Source: Roridomyces roridus
Taxonomy: Eukaryota; Basidiomycota; Agaricomycetes; Agaricales; Mycenaceae
NCBI GenBank assembly: GCA_029378245.1
Contig: JARKIF010000016.1
Location: 186,001 to 250,000, forward strand
Direction: 5' to 3'
Length of the DNA stretch: 64,000 bases
Positions 45,530-57,806 of the stretch are shown piece after piece; positions within the stretch are counted from its first letter, which is position 1, and each line of letters starts with the position of its first letter. Under the pieces are notes generated by a model, which saw only the letters and a list, made by a program, of their open reading frames with translations, searched no databases and was not told where the DNA came from. A program made the translations under genes and the position numbers.

Positions 45530-46575
45530 TCAATTCAACCAAGTCGACCACTCGCTCTCCTTCCCCTCCAGAGTCAACGCAATCTCGCGTGCGACAATCC
45601 GGTCGGCCTGTTCGCTGGGGTGCAGTTCGTCAGCCCACAAGTAGCTGTCGCGATCCGTCCCATTCGCAACAGTGCACGTCAAGTCCCCGCCTCCAAAAGG
45701 CGCAACGCACGAGTTCCAGCAGCCCGTAACGTTGAGCGGAGCGGTGCCATTGAGATATTTTGCGGGGTGGTTAAACATGTCTTGGATCAGCGAGTGCGAG
45801 TCGAATATGGCGATATGGGACCCAGGGAGGGAGGGGAGGGCTTGTTGGAGCATCAGCTTGACGAGGGCGTTGCCTGGGATTCGATGAGTATCTAGGATTC
45901 CTAGTAGAGATGGAGAGGTGTACCCGTGAGAACCATCTCCCGCATGAGCACACTCCAGTCGGTCGTGTTGCGCTCGACGGCCCAGAAACGGTTGGGATAC
46001 GAGTTGGGTGAGTAGAGGATGGTCAGTTCGAGCGGAATCATCTAGTAAAACTGTCATGAGCTGTTCGTAACTTGAGCCACACAACACATACGAGCACATA
46101 CGTTCTGCATAATGAAATTCCTCGCCCCGCTCGCATATAGCGTGCGCACCCAGTCGACCATGCATGCTGTTACATCCACAACACTGGCATTGTTGCTTCC
46201 CGTGATGAGCGAATCGACACCAAGGTCGTTCGTCCCGATCCAAAGCGTGTAGATCGTCTCCTCGGGCTGGAGATGGATCGAGCCGTTGCCTGTCTCGGTG
46301 AAATACAACGGGAGTTGGTCTTCAAATACGGGGGGAAAGGGACGGAAGGTGATGTTGTTGGAGCATGTTGCGCCCGAGCGCGCAAAGGGGAAAAGGGTGG
46401 TCTTTGAGTATCCTGCGGCGTAAACGGGCCAAGCGGTGCCCTGGTCGCCGGTGGCCACAATGTCGCTGTACGAATCACCAAAGGTGACAATCGATTTTAT
46501 TTGCCCTGGGCGGACACCGACATTGGCGGCGAGTGCGGTGGAGAGGAGAGAGGCAAGGAAGAAGAGGGGATGCAT
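45530..46575 (-). CDS. Secreted GDSL-type acetylesterase, carbohydrate esterase family 16 (copy 1)
   Basis: Signal peptide (MHPLFFLASLLSTALA), then SIVTFGDSYSD with the catalytic Ser in block I, LWIGTNDLG (block III), and DELHPSEQADRIVA with the Asp and His in block V. The middle exon reads IPLELTILYS and the next FDSHSLIQDMFNHP and GCWNSC, as in CE16. About 310 residues, three or four exons. These enzymes deacetylate hemicellulose or oligosaccharides outside the cell. It forms a tandem with the copy at 46724-47859, same strand, 148 bp apart. Confidence 0.88.
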
Positions 46576-46723
46576 TTTGGAAGAAGACTTGCATCGAGGC
46601 GCGTTGAAAAGAGGATTCCTCGCCGAAGTATTTCCGCAGACTGAAAATTTCGAACCAAAGTCACGAGGTTCAAAATTGGATCAGGCGCAAGGTCAGACGA
46701 CGTCTACTTTAAAGTACGGCCCG

Positions 46724-47859
46724 TCAACTCAGCCAGGTAGCCCACCGACTGTTCTTTCCCGACAACGTCAACGCCATCTCACGCGCAACAATTCGGTCCG
46801 CTTGTTCGCTCGGATGAAGCTCATCCGCCCACAAAAAACTGTCCCGGTCCGTGCCATTGGCAATCGTGCAGTCCAAGGTACCTCCTCCTGGAGGAGAGAC
46901 GCAGGAGTCCCAGCAGCCTGTGGCGTTGAGGGGAGCAGTCCCGTTGAGGTACAGTGCAGGATGGTCGAACATATCCTGGAACAGCGAGTGTGAGTCGAAC
47001 AAGGCTGTCAAGCTTAATCAGTCTTTGAAGTTACTTTTGAAGACTACAAACCAATGTGCGACCCCGGCAGCGTCGGTACGAGGTTCTGAAGCATCAGTTG
47101 GGTGAGTCTGTTTCCCGAGCGGGTCATTTCCGTCATCGTGATGCTCCATTCTGTGGTATTGCGCTCCAAGGCCCAGTACTTGTTGTGGTACGAGTCGGCA
47201 GAGTAGAGAATGGTGAGCTCGAGCGGTATCATCTGCATTTCCGTTGGGCATCAAAAAGGAGAGAAAGGAAGGGCAGCGCACATTTTGGAAGATAAAGTTA
47301 CGCGCCCCATGCTCGTACAACACTTTTACCCAGTTGACCATGCACTCTGTAACCTCCACAAGCGAGACGCCGGGTGTCTGATCACCTGTGAGTAGCGTCG
47401 ACACACCAAGGTCATTCGTCCCAATCCACAAGGTGTATATCGTCTCCTCGGCCGGGAGGCGGATTGAGCCGTTGGCCGTTTCGGTAAAGAACAGCGGAAG
47501 CTGGGATTCAAAGAGCGGGGGGAAGGGCCGGAAGGTGAGGTTGTTGGAGCAGGTGGCACCGGCGCGGGCAAAGGGGAAGAGGGAGACGTGGGCGTAGCCT
47601 GCTGCGTAAACTGTGCGTGTGCATTGGTATCAAGTGTTGATATGTGAACGATGGACTCACCGGGCCAGGCGGTCGCTTCGTCGCCTATAATTTCAGTCAG
47701 TACCAACACTAATGCCCTTGGAAGTTTGAATACCTGTTACACATCGCTGTAACTATCTCCGAAAGTCACTAATTTTTGTATCTGGCCAGGGCGCACACCC
47801 AGAGCGGCGTGCACAGTGGAGGCGAGGGCGCACAGTGAAAGAACTGCAGCGAGAAACAT
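46724..47859 (-). pseudogene. GDSL-type acetylesterase CE16 (copy 2), one-base frame break
   Basis: Signal peptide (MFLAAVLSLCALASTVHA), TFGDSYSDV, then after an intron GDEATAWP, VYAAGYAHVSLFPFARAGATC, LWIGTNDLG, IPLELTILYS, FDSHSLFQDMFDHP and WADELHPSEQADR. All catalytic residues are present. Directly after SYSDV the frame hits a TAA (about 47739-47741) before the splice donor, where a codon with one more base would read V-T-G and continue in frame. No alternative donor or acceptor rescues the frame. Either the gene has just been inactivated, or one base is missing in the assembly. Everything else looks constrained, so the break must be young. Confidence 0.72.
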
Positions 47860-48302
47860 GGTACGACGCAATGCCCTCAAAAAATGGCGGCAGCTTTATT
47901 TATGACGGGAAGCCAGCACGGCGGGGGTCACAAGGTCCAGATAAAATAGGAGGATGAGCGTCCGACATTCCTCCGGTGCCACTTCGAGAAAAAAGACCCT
48001 TTTGCGGAAGGAAGGTGGGCTTCGAGCGGCTGGAGAGAAGGCATAGATTTGGACCTGTCGGGAGGTACGTGAACGGACGACGCGAAGGTCAAGTTGAAGC
48101 AAAGGTTGAGCAAAGGGCAACTTGAAGCAGCAGACGGTCACGTGAGAGCTTCCGCTTTTGTATTTGTGCACGCGTCGCGTTTGGTTGCTCTAGGAAGACC
48201 CATATGAATTATATTCCTCCCGTTCCGCAATCGATGCGGACCCTTCCAATACAACCATACAACCATAGTACATGCTGCGGGTATACATCATTCAATTCAC
48301 GT

Positions 48303-49604
48303 TCATTCCATGTCATTGCCACGGCGCGCAAGCTCAGCTTCGAGCTCCTCCTGAATGGCACGCATGACACGAGAGATGGTGCGGCCCATCATCTTGGGTC
48401 CGGGCTGCTTCACGGCGGCTGGAAGTTCATGTTAGCGGACGCCCTCGCAAGTTGGAAGAGATGCTCACCCTTGACATTGGCCGCATTACCAGCCGCTTGC
48501 TGCTGCTGCTGACCCATCTGGTGATGGTGGTGGTGGTGGTGGTGGTGCTTCTTGCCAGCGGTAGAGGTCGTCTTGGCAGCAGCAGCATTGTTGGACGTGC
48601 CCTTGTTGTCCTTCGTCGTGGTGGTCGTCTTGGCAGCTGGCGCCTTTGTCGTGGTCTTGGCAGCAGCAGCCTTTGTGGTCGTCTTCACAGCAGCAGCCTT
48701 TGCGGTCGTCTTTGCAGCAGCGGCCTTTGTGGTCGTCTTGGCAGCAGCCTTTGCCGTCGTCTTGACAGCGGCCTTGGTGGTGGAGGCCTTGGCTGGAGGT
48801 GCGGCAGCGGCGGCGGCACCCTGAGAAACGACGGTACACGCTCCAAACCCGGCAGTGGTTTTAACGGACTGGTCGTCGATTCAGCCATGGCTCGGAAGGT
48901 GTGGCTGGAAATACATACGACCAGGCAAAGGTTCTTGGCTTTTCCGCCCGCGCACTTGGTGCCAGCAGGAAGACTGGATAGAATTAGTCAAGGTGCGTTG
49001 GGTCGAAATGAGACACGCACGTAAAAACGACCTTGTCCGATTCGACCTTGGTGGGAGCCTACATCGCGATCGGTTTATGATGACAGAGGTTAATAGATAT
49101 TGGACGAACCTTGTTGCCGTTGGTCTTGACGGTACCAGCTTTAAATGACTTTCCGAGACCGGTCTCGTCGACTTGCACCGAGACATCGGTCGAACCGTCC
49201 GCACCACTGCACACGGTTGGTATAGAGTTGAAAGTAAATGAGAGACAATCACGTACGCGTTGACTGGAAGGTGGGTTTAGATTCAAGAAGCAAGTAAATC
49301 GGCACAAGTACGCACAATTCAGGACTTGCATCGTCACGGTGCCGTCGGCGGCCACGGCTATCGCGGTGGACGTATCAATGGTGTTCGCGGGATTGATACT
49401 GCCGCATGGCTGGGCGGTGGATGGACGCTGCACGTCACTGCGAACGGGTGTGCCTTTGACACCAAGAGCGGGGCTACGAGATGTGTTAATTTGAACGGTA
49501 GCCGGGACAAGTGTAGGCGCGTACTTGGGCATCGCGTGGCCTGAGGTCTGAGCGACTAGCGCAAGCAAGACGGAAGCACAAGCCAGAGCCGATTTGTTGA
49601 ACAT
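48303..49604 (-). CDS. Secreted Egh16/Gas1-like protein with Lys-Thr repeats and a poly-His tract
   Basis: Signal peptide (MFNKSALACASVLLALVAQTSG) followed by HAMPKYAP. The core domain includes TAQPCGSINP, VAADGTVTMQVLNFNAGADG, SVQVDETGLGKSF, KVVFTLPAGTKCAGGKAKNLCLV and FGACTVVSQG, the spacing of the Egh16-like (Gas1) family of surface or appressorial proteins. After it comes a tail of AKTTTKA-type repeats (about 48590-48790), nine consecutive His, and a Gln run (QMGQQQQQAAG). The last exon encodes a short charged helix (RVMRAIQEELEAELARR) and stops at 48303. The tail is unusual and could bind metal or wall polymers. Family assignment rests on motifs only. Confidence 0.62.
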
Positions 49605-49639
49605 GATGTTTGTAAAGAACGTGAGTTGAATGTGGGTGG

Positions 49640-50490
49640 CGTGAAAAAAGGAACCAGTCCTGAGGAAGGGAAAGAACGACGGGAAGAGGGGACTGGCTTG
49701 TAGGGAGGCTGCATGCTCGTTTTTAAGCCACGGAAGAGATCCGAAACAAATGATTTCGCCCCTCCAGCATAGGAGTTCGGTATCTCCGCAAAACGCTCAC
49801 TCTGGCCATTTTTGGTTCAGATCGGACGAAAATTGCGCTGGGAATTCATTTCCATGGGTGCTGGAGCTGTTAGAGCGGTCTTGAACGAAGAAAGAGTCGT
49901 ACACCTTGAGCAGTTTTTCCAAGGACCGAGGTATTAGATGTTTTGATCTCTATGCCCACAGTGATTGCGGCGAGACCATGAAACCCGACGCAAGATAGCC
50001 GACCGTATGCGACTGGACGACGATAGACGACGATGGGCAACACGCTGTGCAGACACAGAATTAATCATGCGTTCCCCGGGCCACCGAGAACACCGCCAAC
50101 GCGATAAGGTCGGAGCATGCGTAGAGGCAAGCCATAGTAAAAGTAACACGAGACTCGCTGGTGGCATGGTCTTCAAATTCTTTGGTTTGGTTGGAAGCCG
50201 CTAAGCAAGTTTGGGAAGAAGGCGAGTTCGGCAAATCCGGCGCCAAACATCAGTGACCCAGGGTGATCCATTGATCGTTCCTTGTGCCGAGGGGCGGTTC
50301 ACACTCGAACTTTGGAGCTTTATGATTGGTGTCGTCTAGCACCAGAAAGGGCGGCGGCAGCGACAGCGTCTGGGGAAGTACCAGGAGAAGGATCGAGTGA
50401 ACTTGATTTTTTCCGCCGCCAAGTGATCCCTCTTGTTTTCTTGATACAAGAAATATGGTATAATTGGTCGAGAACCTATCTCTAGTCCTG
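49640..50490. other. Intergenic region without a recognised gene
   Basis: An 80-codon minus-strand frame (50176-49934) begins with a signal-like MKTMPPASLVLLLLWLAS but then turns Arg-rich and lacks a family match. I do not call it. The rest is the promoter of the Egh16-like gene and 3' DNA of the seven-helix gene. Confidence 0.35.
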
Positions 50491-50504
50491 CTAAGCCAAC
50501 AGCT

Positions 50505-51759
50505 TCAATCTTTTTCACGCCCAAACTCCACGGTGCCCCGGTCCACCCCCTCATCATCGCTTGGCCCCCGTCCAGCGTAATCGACACTCGTCTCTGAGAC
50601 CCGGGTAACCACTCCTTCTGCCGCCTTGATTTGACTGAACCTCGCGAACGCCATCTGTGACGGCGGAGGTGACCCCACCTGCGCCTCGATTGCGTAGCCA
50701 AGACCGACTCGCGTGTGGATCAAGGCGTTGGCGATACCGACAATCTCAGGCGCGGTCTGGATCACTGCGAATTGGACGATGGAACGGGTTTGGTAGGCGA
50801 CTGTGAAGAAGACGGCCCAGGAGGCGTAGATGGCGGCACTTTCGACGACGATGACGAGAAAGTCCTGATCTGAGCTGAGTGTGGTAGGCGTAAAGAGCAA
50901 GAGAGGACACACGCGCAGATTAGAGCCACCTATGGGGCGTATTCCGCGGGTTGTGCTCCAAATTTTGAAGGTGATGAGACTAGTGCAATACAAGTTTGTT
51001 CTGTGACGTGGATTAGAAGAAGTACCGCGAAGAAGACACGGGGTACGCACGCAAGAGTGAGGAAACCATTGCTCGTTAACCAAAGGTCGGAGAAGATGTC
51101 TCCATCGACAGTCTTGCGTGAAAGTGTGTACATCGAAACAGCGCTACACGCTAATACCCAGTCAGCGGTGAGAAAGATGAAACAGATTTCACCCACTGGT
51201 CAATGCAATCAGGGAGCAAATGGGAAAGATGACGATCACGACGCGGTGTTCCCAAACAACCCAGAGGCGGTGGATCTGCGCTATGAAGTTGAAGAACAGG
51301 GTTCCTGTCGGCGGCGTCGCCACGTACAATGAGCGAGTCTCCAATCATGATCGAAATCATCAACGCGCCCTCCTGGACCAATTCCGAGGTATGACCCATA
51401 TCCACGTAGAATTGCACGGCGGCATCTCCACCCTGCAAATGTATGAAGGCGAGAAAAGCACGGTACAAGGTCGCGATCCAATGCTGATTGAGCAAAATGT
51501 CAAACGAGAATGCAGGAGGATCAAGAAGACTTACAGCAGTAATTGCGAAAAAGAGAGCAACAGCTGCAATGAAGACCATTGAGCGGAATATGGATGGCAC
51601 ATCATCGTGTCCCTGTGCTCTCCTGGCCTTGTGTAGTGCGAGGTACCGGGCAACAAGCAGGTACGCGGACGTCGAGCTCAGAACGAGAAACACGCCATAC
51701 AGCACCGAGGAGCATGCCAGCGTCGCGAGATTCACGGTCAGAAGGTCTCCGGCGGACAT
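50505..51759 (-). CDS. Seven-helix membrane protein of a basidiomycete-specific family
   Basis: Starts MSAGDLLTVNLATLACSSV. Exons give helices LATLACSSVLYGVFLVLSS, FRSMVFIAAVALFFAITA, QEGALMISIMIGDSLII, HRLWVVWEHRVVIVIFPICS, ACSAVSMYTL, NLYCTSLITFKIW and VVESAAIYASWAVFF, then a polar Ser/Asp-rich tail. Several GT-AG introns of about 50-60 nt. The MGHTSELVQEGALM..DSLIIHRLWVVW pattern is common in uncharacterised mushroom membrane proteins that resemble receptors. Function unknown. It is divergent from Ubc13, starts 320 bp apart, so the two may share a promoter region. Confidence 0.7.
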
Positions 51760-52079
51760 GGCGGACGGCGATTGAGAGGCTTTTTGCCCAGGTCCTGGTG
51801 CGGCCTCATGGCAAGGCCAGGCGTCCAAAATGTTATGTAAATACGACGTAGTGGCGGCGACGGTGCGCCACGAGAAAAACAAGCAGAATGGGCCAGATGA
51901 GTTCTTCACGTCTGGCAATCTGGTCCAGAAGGCTTGATAATAACGTGCCAGTGTATAGAAAGACGAGAGGAACCCATTTGGTTGCGTGGTAGGAATTGGA
52001 AAGAGTACAAGCTTTGTCACCGCTTGGCACATCGTCGTCTGCCTCCTTCTCCTCGCTCCCTCCGGCGCCCAACAACTTC

Positions 52080-52824
<745 letters not shown>

Positions 52825-52986
52825 TCTATCCCCAGTGAGAGATGTTGTACGAGCAGCGAGCAAGTCGGGTATCTTGAAAGAATGTATACTGGATTATCTT
52901 TTCTATCTTTGCACTGTCCTTTTCTCTAAGGTCTACTACATACACACAGATTTTATACGGTAGAGGTACATAATAGACCAGGTTCT

Positions 52987-55887
52987 TCAACGCGTTGCAC
53001 CCAATCCCAGCTTGGTGTTCTTGATCACCGCAGTCACTGGTACATGCAGCCCATCCGCCGACGCCCCAATCCTGTCTCCCTCAGACCAACCCATCAGCGC
53101 CAGCATCTTGAAACCAATGTTAGATTGCCCAATCTTGGGCGCTGCCTTGCCCACTTCATCCCGTCCCTATGCTTGGGCACTGGGGCCGCTTTCGCCTTGC
53201 CCTTGTCCACAAACGCTGCCCCGCCCCGTCCATCACCTCCCCTCCGCGCAAGCTTGCCAACCTTGCGCTCATCAACCCTCAGCCCTGTCCGGGTCGTCTT
53301 GGTCAACGTCGTATACCGAGAATCCCCCTTCCCCTTACTAACGCTCTTCAGATTGAAGGCGATGGCCATCTCGTGGATGTTCTTCCGCGTGGCCTTGTCC
53401 GTGGGAGGTAAAGACATCGACACGGGCCCGCCAATGTCGCCTACGAAGCGCCGGATTTGCTGGACGAGCGTCGTCATGTCGATGACGCGGTTGGGGAGGA
53501 CTGTGATCGTAGGGTCGGTGCGTGCAGCAGCTAGCATCGCCTTGCGCCCTTTCTTGCCGCCTTTGTGGTGTGCCAACGGGTCGGCAGCGAGTTCCAGTCG
53601 CTCCAGTGCACGACGCCTTTTGTTCTCGGCCTTCTTTGCGCGGTCACGATCCCATATGTCCTGCAGCTCCGCAGGAATATCTTTCCGCTTGTTCTTGCCT
53701 TTCTCTGTGGATCATTGAGCAAAGCAAAAATAGGTGGAGACCCAAACGCACTGGCAGGCGAAAACTCTGCAAAGTCGATAATCTCCCCATTCGCTACCGC
53801 TTTGAGCAACTTTTTCCGCCCTGCTCTCGAGTTGGCGGCAATGATATCCCCGTTGTCATCCAAGAACGCCTACAGATGGTCAGCGAACAGTAACTCAGCA
53901 ACAAACCGACGTACCTGAATCTCCTCGATGAGATCTTCGTCTCGGTCGGCCCATGTGCGTTCCAGGAAGTCATCTTCATCGCTCGACTCTTCTCCTTCCA
54001 TAAGGTCCACACTGTCGTCCGGCCCTCTTTCACGTGCTGCTTTCCTGAGACGCTCTAACCGCGCCTGGAATCCAGTCTTTGGGCTCAAGTCGTGGTCATC
54101 GTCTGAATCGTCTTCAAGCTCGTCCACCCCCTCCTCAGAGTCGTCCTCGAGCTCATCCACCTCGTCCTCCAGTTCGTCCACTTGACCGCCAGTTTCCCCC
54201 ACCAATAAATCCTCCTCCGCATTGACGATTGCGTCCGCCGCTTCATCAAGCTCGCTTTCTTCCTCCCCACTACTCCCACGTTGCACGTCCAGGGCTTCTT
54301 CGTCTTCCTCTCTCATTCTCCTTTCGTCCTCTATATCATCCATCGTCACAAACTGTCCACCCTGCTGCCCCATCCCCATGACAAACCGCTTCATCGCAGG
54401 CGCATCAAACTCCAGCTCTGGATCAACCTCCATCCCGTGCTCGTCTTCATTCTCTTCGTCGCTATCCCCCCAATCAATATCCGAGTCCCCCATCCGCCTT
54501 TCATCCCGCCTCGGATCATTCCCTCTCAGTCTCGCCTCTGCCAACTTGGCCCCAAGGGACCCAAACGTAGACTTGGTGGCACGCCGCTCAACGCGCTTAG
54601 CCAATGAGCGCGCTTTAGTGCGTGCCCTGACAGCTCCGTGGGCCGTGAACACCGGCGCCTGTTTTCTCGGTGTTTTGGGCTTGGGTGTGAATGTAAAGGA
54701 TACGGAAGCCGAAGTGGATTCGATGGGTTGCGTGGTGGTGAAAAGAGAGGGTCGGAGAATCGGAGCTGGTACGGGTGATGGGGTACGCGTACGGCCTGCA
54801 CGAGGATGCGGCGCCACGTAAACAATTATTTCGTCGTCTGGGGACGGATAGGCGTCCAGTGGAGCCAGCGCAGATTCGACGCTGCCTGGTGCAAGTGCAA
54901 CTGGCGTTGGAGTTGTGTCGATGTAGAAGAGGGGGGCCGCGTCTTCAACGGTGAGATGGTCCTCAACGACAGTGACGGTTTCAACGGCTAGAGTTGTGGC
55001 CTGTTCAGTTGTGATTTCTGTTTTTTGCACAGTAGACGGCAATTCTACGGCTTGTGGCTCTACAGTCGCTGTTGGTTTGTTGATATAAAAGCCCGTGAAG
55101 CGCTCCTCAACGACCTCAACAGAACCTGGAGTTGGAGCAGAGCCAGTCGAGTCCACTTGCTCTTGTAGCTTGGCCAAGTCCTCAAAGTCGATTTCTTCGA
55201 GGACTTCTTCCTGTTCATCCTCAGACTCAACCCGAGGGATATTTCCGCCGCTGAAGATGCGAGCGACACGGTCGGCGGTGGGGACATGGCTCTGTTCCTC
55301 GGGCCCTACATATTCTAAGAGTTGGCCGAAAAGAGTGTCTGAATTAGACTGACCGACGTCCTCCACCAGGGATTGCATAAGCTCCTCCTGAGCCTGGAAC
55401 AGTGTAGCATGGTGTACCGAGGGGACAAACTTGATCGGCCGCAAGAACGGTCGTTCTTCGTAAATCAGCTTGGAGAGTGGTGCATCTGGCCGCAGTTTGG
55501 GACCGCCACGACCACGACCGCCCCTACCCCGGCCTCGTCCTGGGGAATCGAAATCACCCCTCCCCCGGCCGCGTCCTCGAGGAGGCGACTCGTATCCACG
55601 CACAGGCGATCCAATGCCGCGCCCTCGAAAACCTGGCGCTGCATAACCGCCGCGATTGACACCAACGTCTATGTGGTGTAAGCTCCTGGGTTGGAAGCGT
55701 CCCCGCGATAGCAGCACGTACTATCGGGATACATCTGGACCATGAAGTCCATTTCTCTAGAGAGATCGTATGCAGGGGCGTTGCCACGTCCCCGTCCCCG
55801 ACCTCGAGGTCCTCCTCGTCCACGACCTCGACCATTTTGAGCTGGTTGGCCACCACCGCGATTGTTGAAATTGCCACGAGGAGGCAT
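52987..55887 (-). CDS. R3H and G-patch protein, Sqs1-like
   Basis: The N-terminus is RGG/GRG-rich (MPPRGNFNNRGGGQPAQ and repeated RGRGRG), typical of RNA binding. A long acidic middle part (DELEDEVDELEDDSEEG) follows; the 615-codon frame to 53870 covers most of it. The C-terminal exons give an R3H domain (PVSMSLPPTDKATRKNIHEM, FNLKSVSKGKGDSRY) and a G-patch (ALMGWSEGDRIGASADG, then VIKNTKLGLGATR at the stop). This order equals yeast Sqs1/Pfa1, which activates the helicase Prp43 in ribosome biogenesis and splicing. Exon borders near 55690-55720, 53920 and 53130 are inferred. Confidence 0.78.
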
Positions 55888-56128
55888 GCAGAAAGAATGG
55901 TTCGGGTTAGAAATCTAGTTTGTATGAGTCGTTGATGGCGGCACCGGACAAGTGGCCGCGTCAATTTTTGATCTCCGCCCAATCTTAGCCTCCATGTTGA
56001 AACACTCAGAGGACAAAATTCTAGATCTGAACGACTCTCTTCGTATTCACGCAAAGTTACTAGGGAGGCTTCATCGAGCGTAACAGAATTCTGGCATTTT
56101 ACATTTACAAGGTCTGCTTCCTATTTAT

Positions 56129-57608
56129 TTAATCATCCAAACCCAAGGTCTCGCGCCTCGACTTGGACTCGGGGTCGAAAAACGGCGTCTCAGCGAGCGA
56201 GCTGACGCGAGTGCCATGGCGTTCCCCTTTCCCTTCATAGTCAAACGACACGGTGTGGATGGTCGAGCGGTTGTCCCAAATAGCGGAAGTTCCCGGGGTC
56301 CACTTCCAGCGAACCTGGATGTCCGTCGACCGTTCATATACGCTGTATTTTCGTGAGTACGCTTTCTGGATGAACGAATAAAAGACTGACTCGTGAATAT
56401 GATTCAAGATGGCGTCGCTCTCAGCCTGGTCGAGCCCCTCGATGCCGACCATGAGCGCCCGGTTTGCAAAGACGGTCTTGAACTTGGTGACCGGGTGAGT
56501 GCGCACGAGAGGGTGCACGGTGTGAACGTGGCGCGGTGGCGCGCTCGGGTCGTTCACGTCTTTGTACGGGTGGGCGGACTTGTAGATTCCACTAATCTTT
56601 TTCAGCCCATTTTTCCAGATGAAAGAAAGGAACGCACTTGAGACCATCAAGAATCTTGCGGAAAGTGGGCGAAAACTTGTCGTAGGCGCTGTAACCCGAC
56701 GCCCAGAGAGTGTCGCCGCCATTCTCCGGCACGGTGTCCTGGTGGAGATGGGTGTAGCCGGGCGGATATGCGAGGTGGACGAGGTCGGTATGCCCTGTGC
56801 GGTGTCATTGCGAGTTTCTTTCAAGGAAAATTGGCTTACATCCGTAATTCCCAGAAGGGTATGCCGTCCTGAACGTCCTGGCCTGCCTCCCGTTGACTTC
56901 GCCCCAGATGAGAGTCACGCCTGGAACGCTGGGGACTTGCGCGACCTGTGGGTGGATCTCGATTTCGCCGTCGCCCAAGTAGACGCCAAGGTCCCTCTGC
57001 GCCTGCGGCGACAACTCTTGGTCGCGGAAGACTAGGGGGAATGTCAGCACGAATCGTCGTATTTTTGGTCCAACGTACAAACGACAGAACGCTCACTGCA
57101 TCTATTAGAAAAACGCAAAAGCAAGTGAAGGTAAGCACTCACGCGACCAGGAGCGCCAATTCATCCTTCTGTTTGTCGTTCAACTCGGACAGTTGAAGCC
57201 CGACGATTTCAGTCTGCGGAAAATCAACTTGAATTCCAAAGGTTACCGATCGACTTACTCCGATATGGATCGAAAGGTCCGTGACCTTCTTCGCGGCACC
57301 AAAAAGAGCCTTCTTCTCCGGATCAGCTCGCGTTCCGGGGTCGACATACTCGCGCAGGTTGGTCTGAAGCTTCTCGACATCTTGCACGAACTCAGGCTTG
57401 TTGGGCCAGTACGGATATCCCTCTGGGGCACGTCAACCGCGGTAAACACAGCAAGAATAGAAAACCTACGCGAGATGTCGATTCCTGCTTTCTCAAGACG
57501 ACGAAGAGTATTCGCAGGAGGAGTCTTGAACACCTGCTCTGGATGAGCCGGCTTGACCACTGGGTGGGCAGGCGCTTGGACGCTGGCCTCGGTTGCAACA
57601 GGGGACAT
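56129..57608 (-). CDS. Fe(II)/2-oxoglutarate dioxygenase, TauD/TfdA family
   Basis: Starts MSPVATEASVQAPAHP; the first exon ends near ..LRRLEKAGIDISR. Further exons give GYPYWPNKPEFVQDVEKLQ, TEIVGLQLSELNDKQKDELA, VVFFRDQELSPQAQRDLG and NYGWHTDLVHLAYPPGYTHLHQD with the iron-binding HxD (joined across an intron near 56790-56840). The last exon has the distal His in RSTIHTVSFDY and the oxoglutarate-binding Arg in RHGTRVS. About 380 residues. Fungal relatives (for example Jlp1) cleave sulfonates such as taurine to release sulfite; herbicide-type substrates are the alternative. It is co-directional with the MFS transporter and the flavin monooxygenase. Confidence 0.86.
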
Positions 57609-57806
57609 GGCAGGAAGATAATGAAGAGACGACGGTGCTGAACGCGCTAAATACTCTTGGACCGAGCTTTTACAAAGCAAAAGCACGCAATCTGAGCAGC
57701 GCATTGAACCAGAGAGCTTCTTCTGTCGTCTATTTTGCGCCATTCCCACAAGAGTCGAACTAAGAAATTCATTCGTGGCCTTGCGTTGATAATACACTAA
57801 ATGGTG

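Noticed and set aside
48452..49024. 190-codon Val/Ala/Gly-rich ORF opposite the Egh16-like gene
   Set aside because: Low-complexity shadow of the AKTTTKA and poly-His coding repeat.
54222..54821. 199-codon Ser-rich plus-strand ORF
   Set aside because: Antisense of the acidic stretch of the Sqs1-like gene; GAG/GAC codons read as CTC/GTC and TCC-type codons in reverse.
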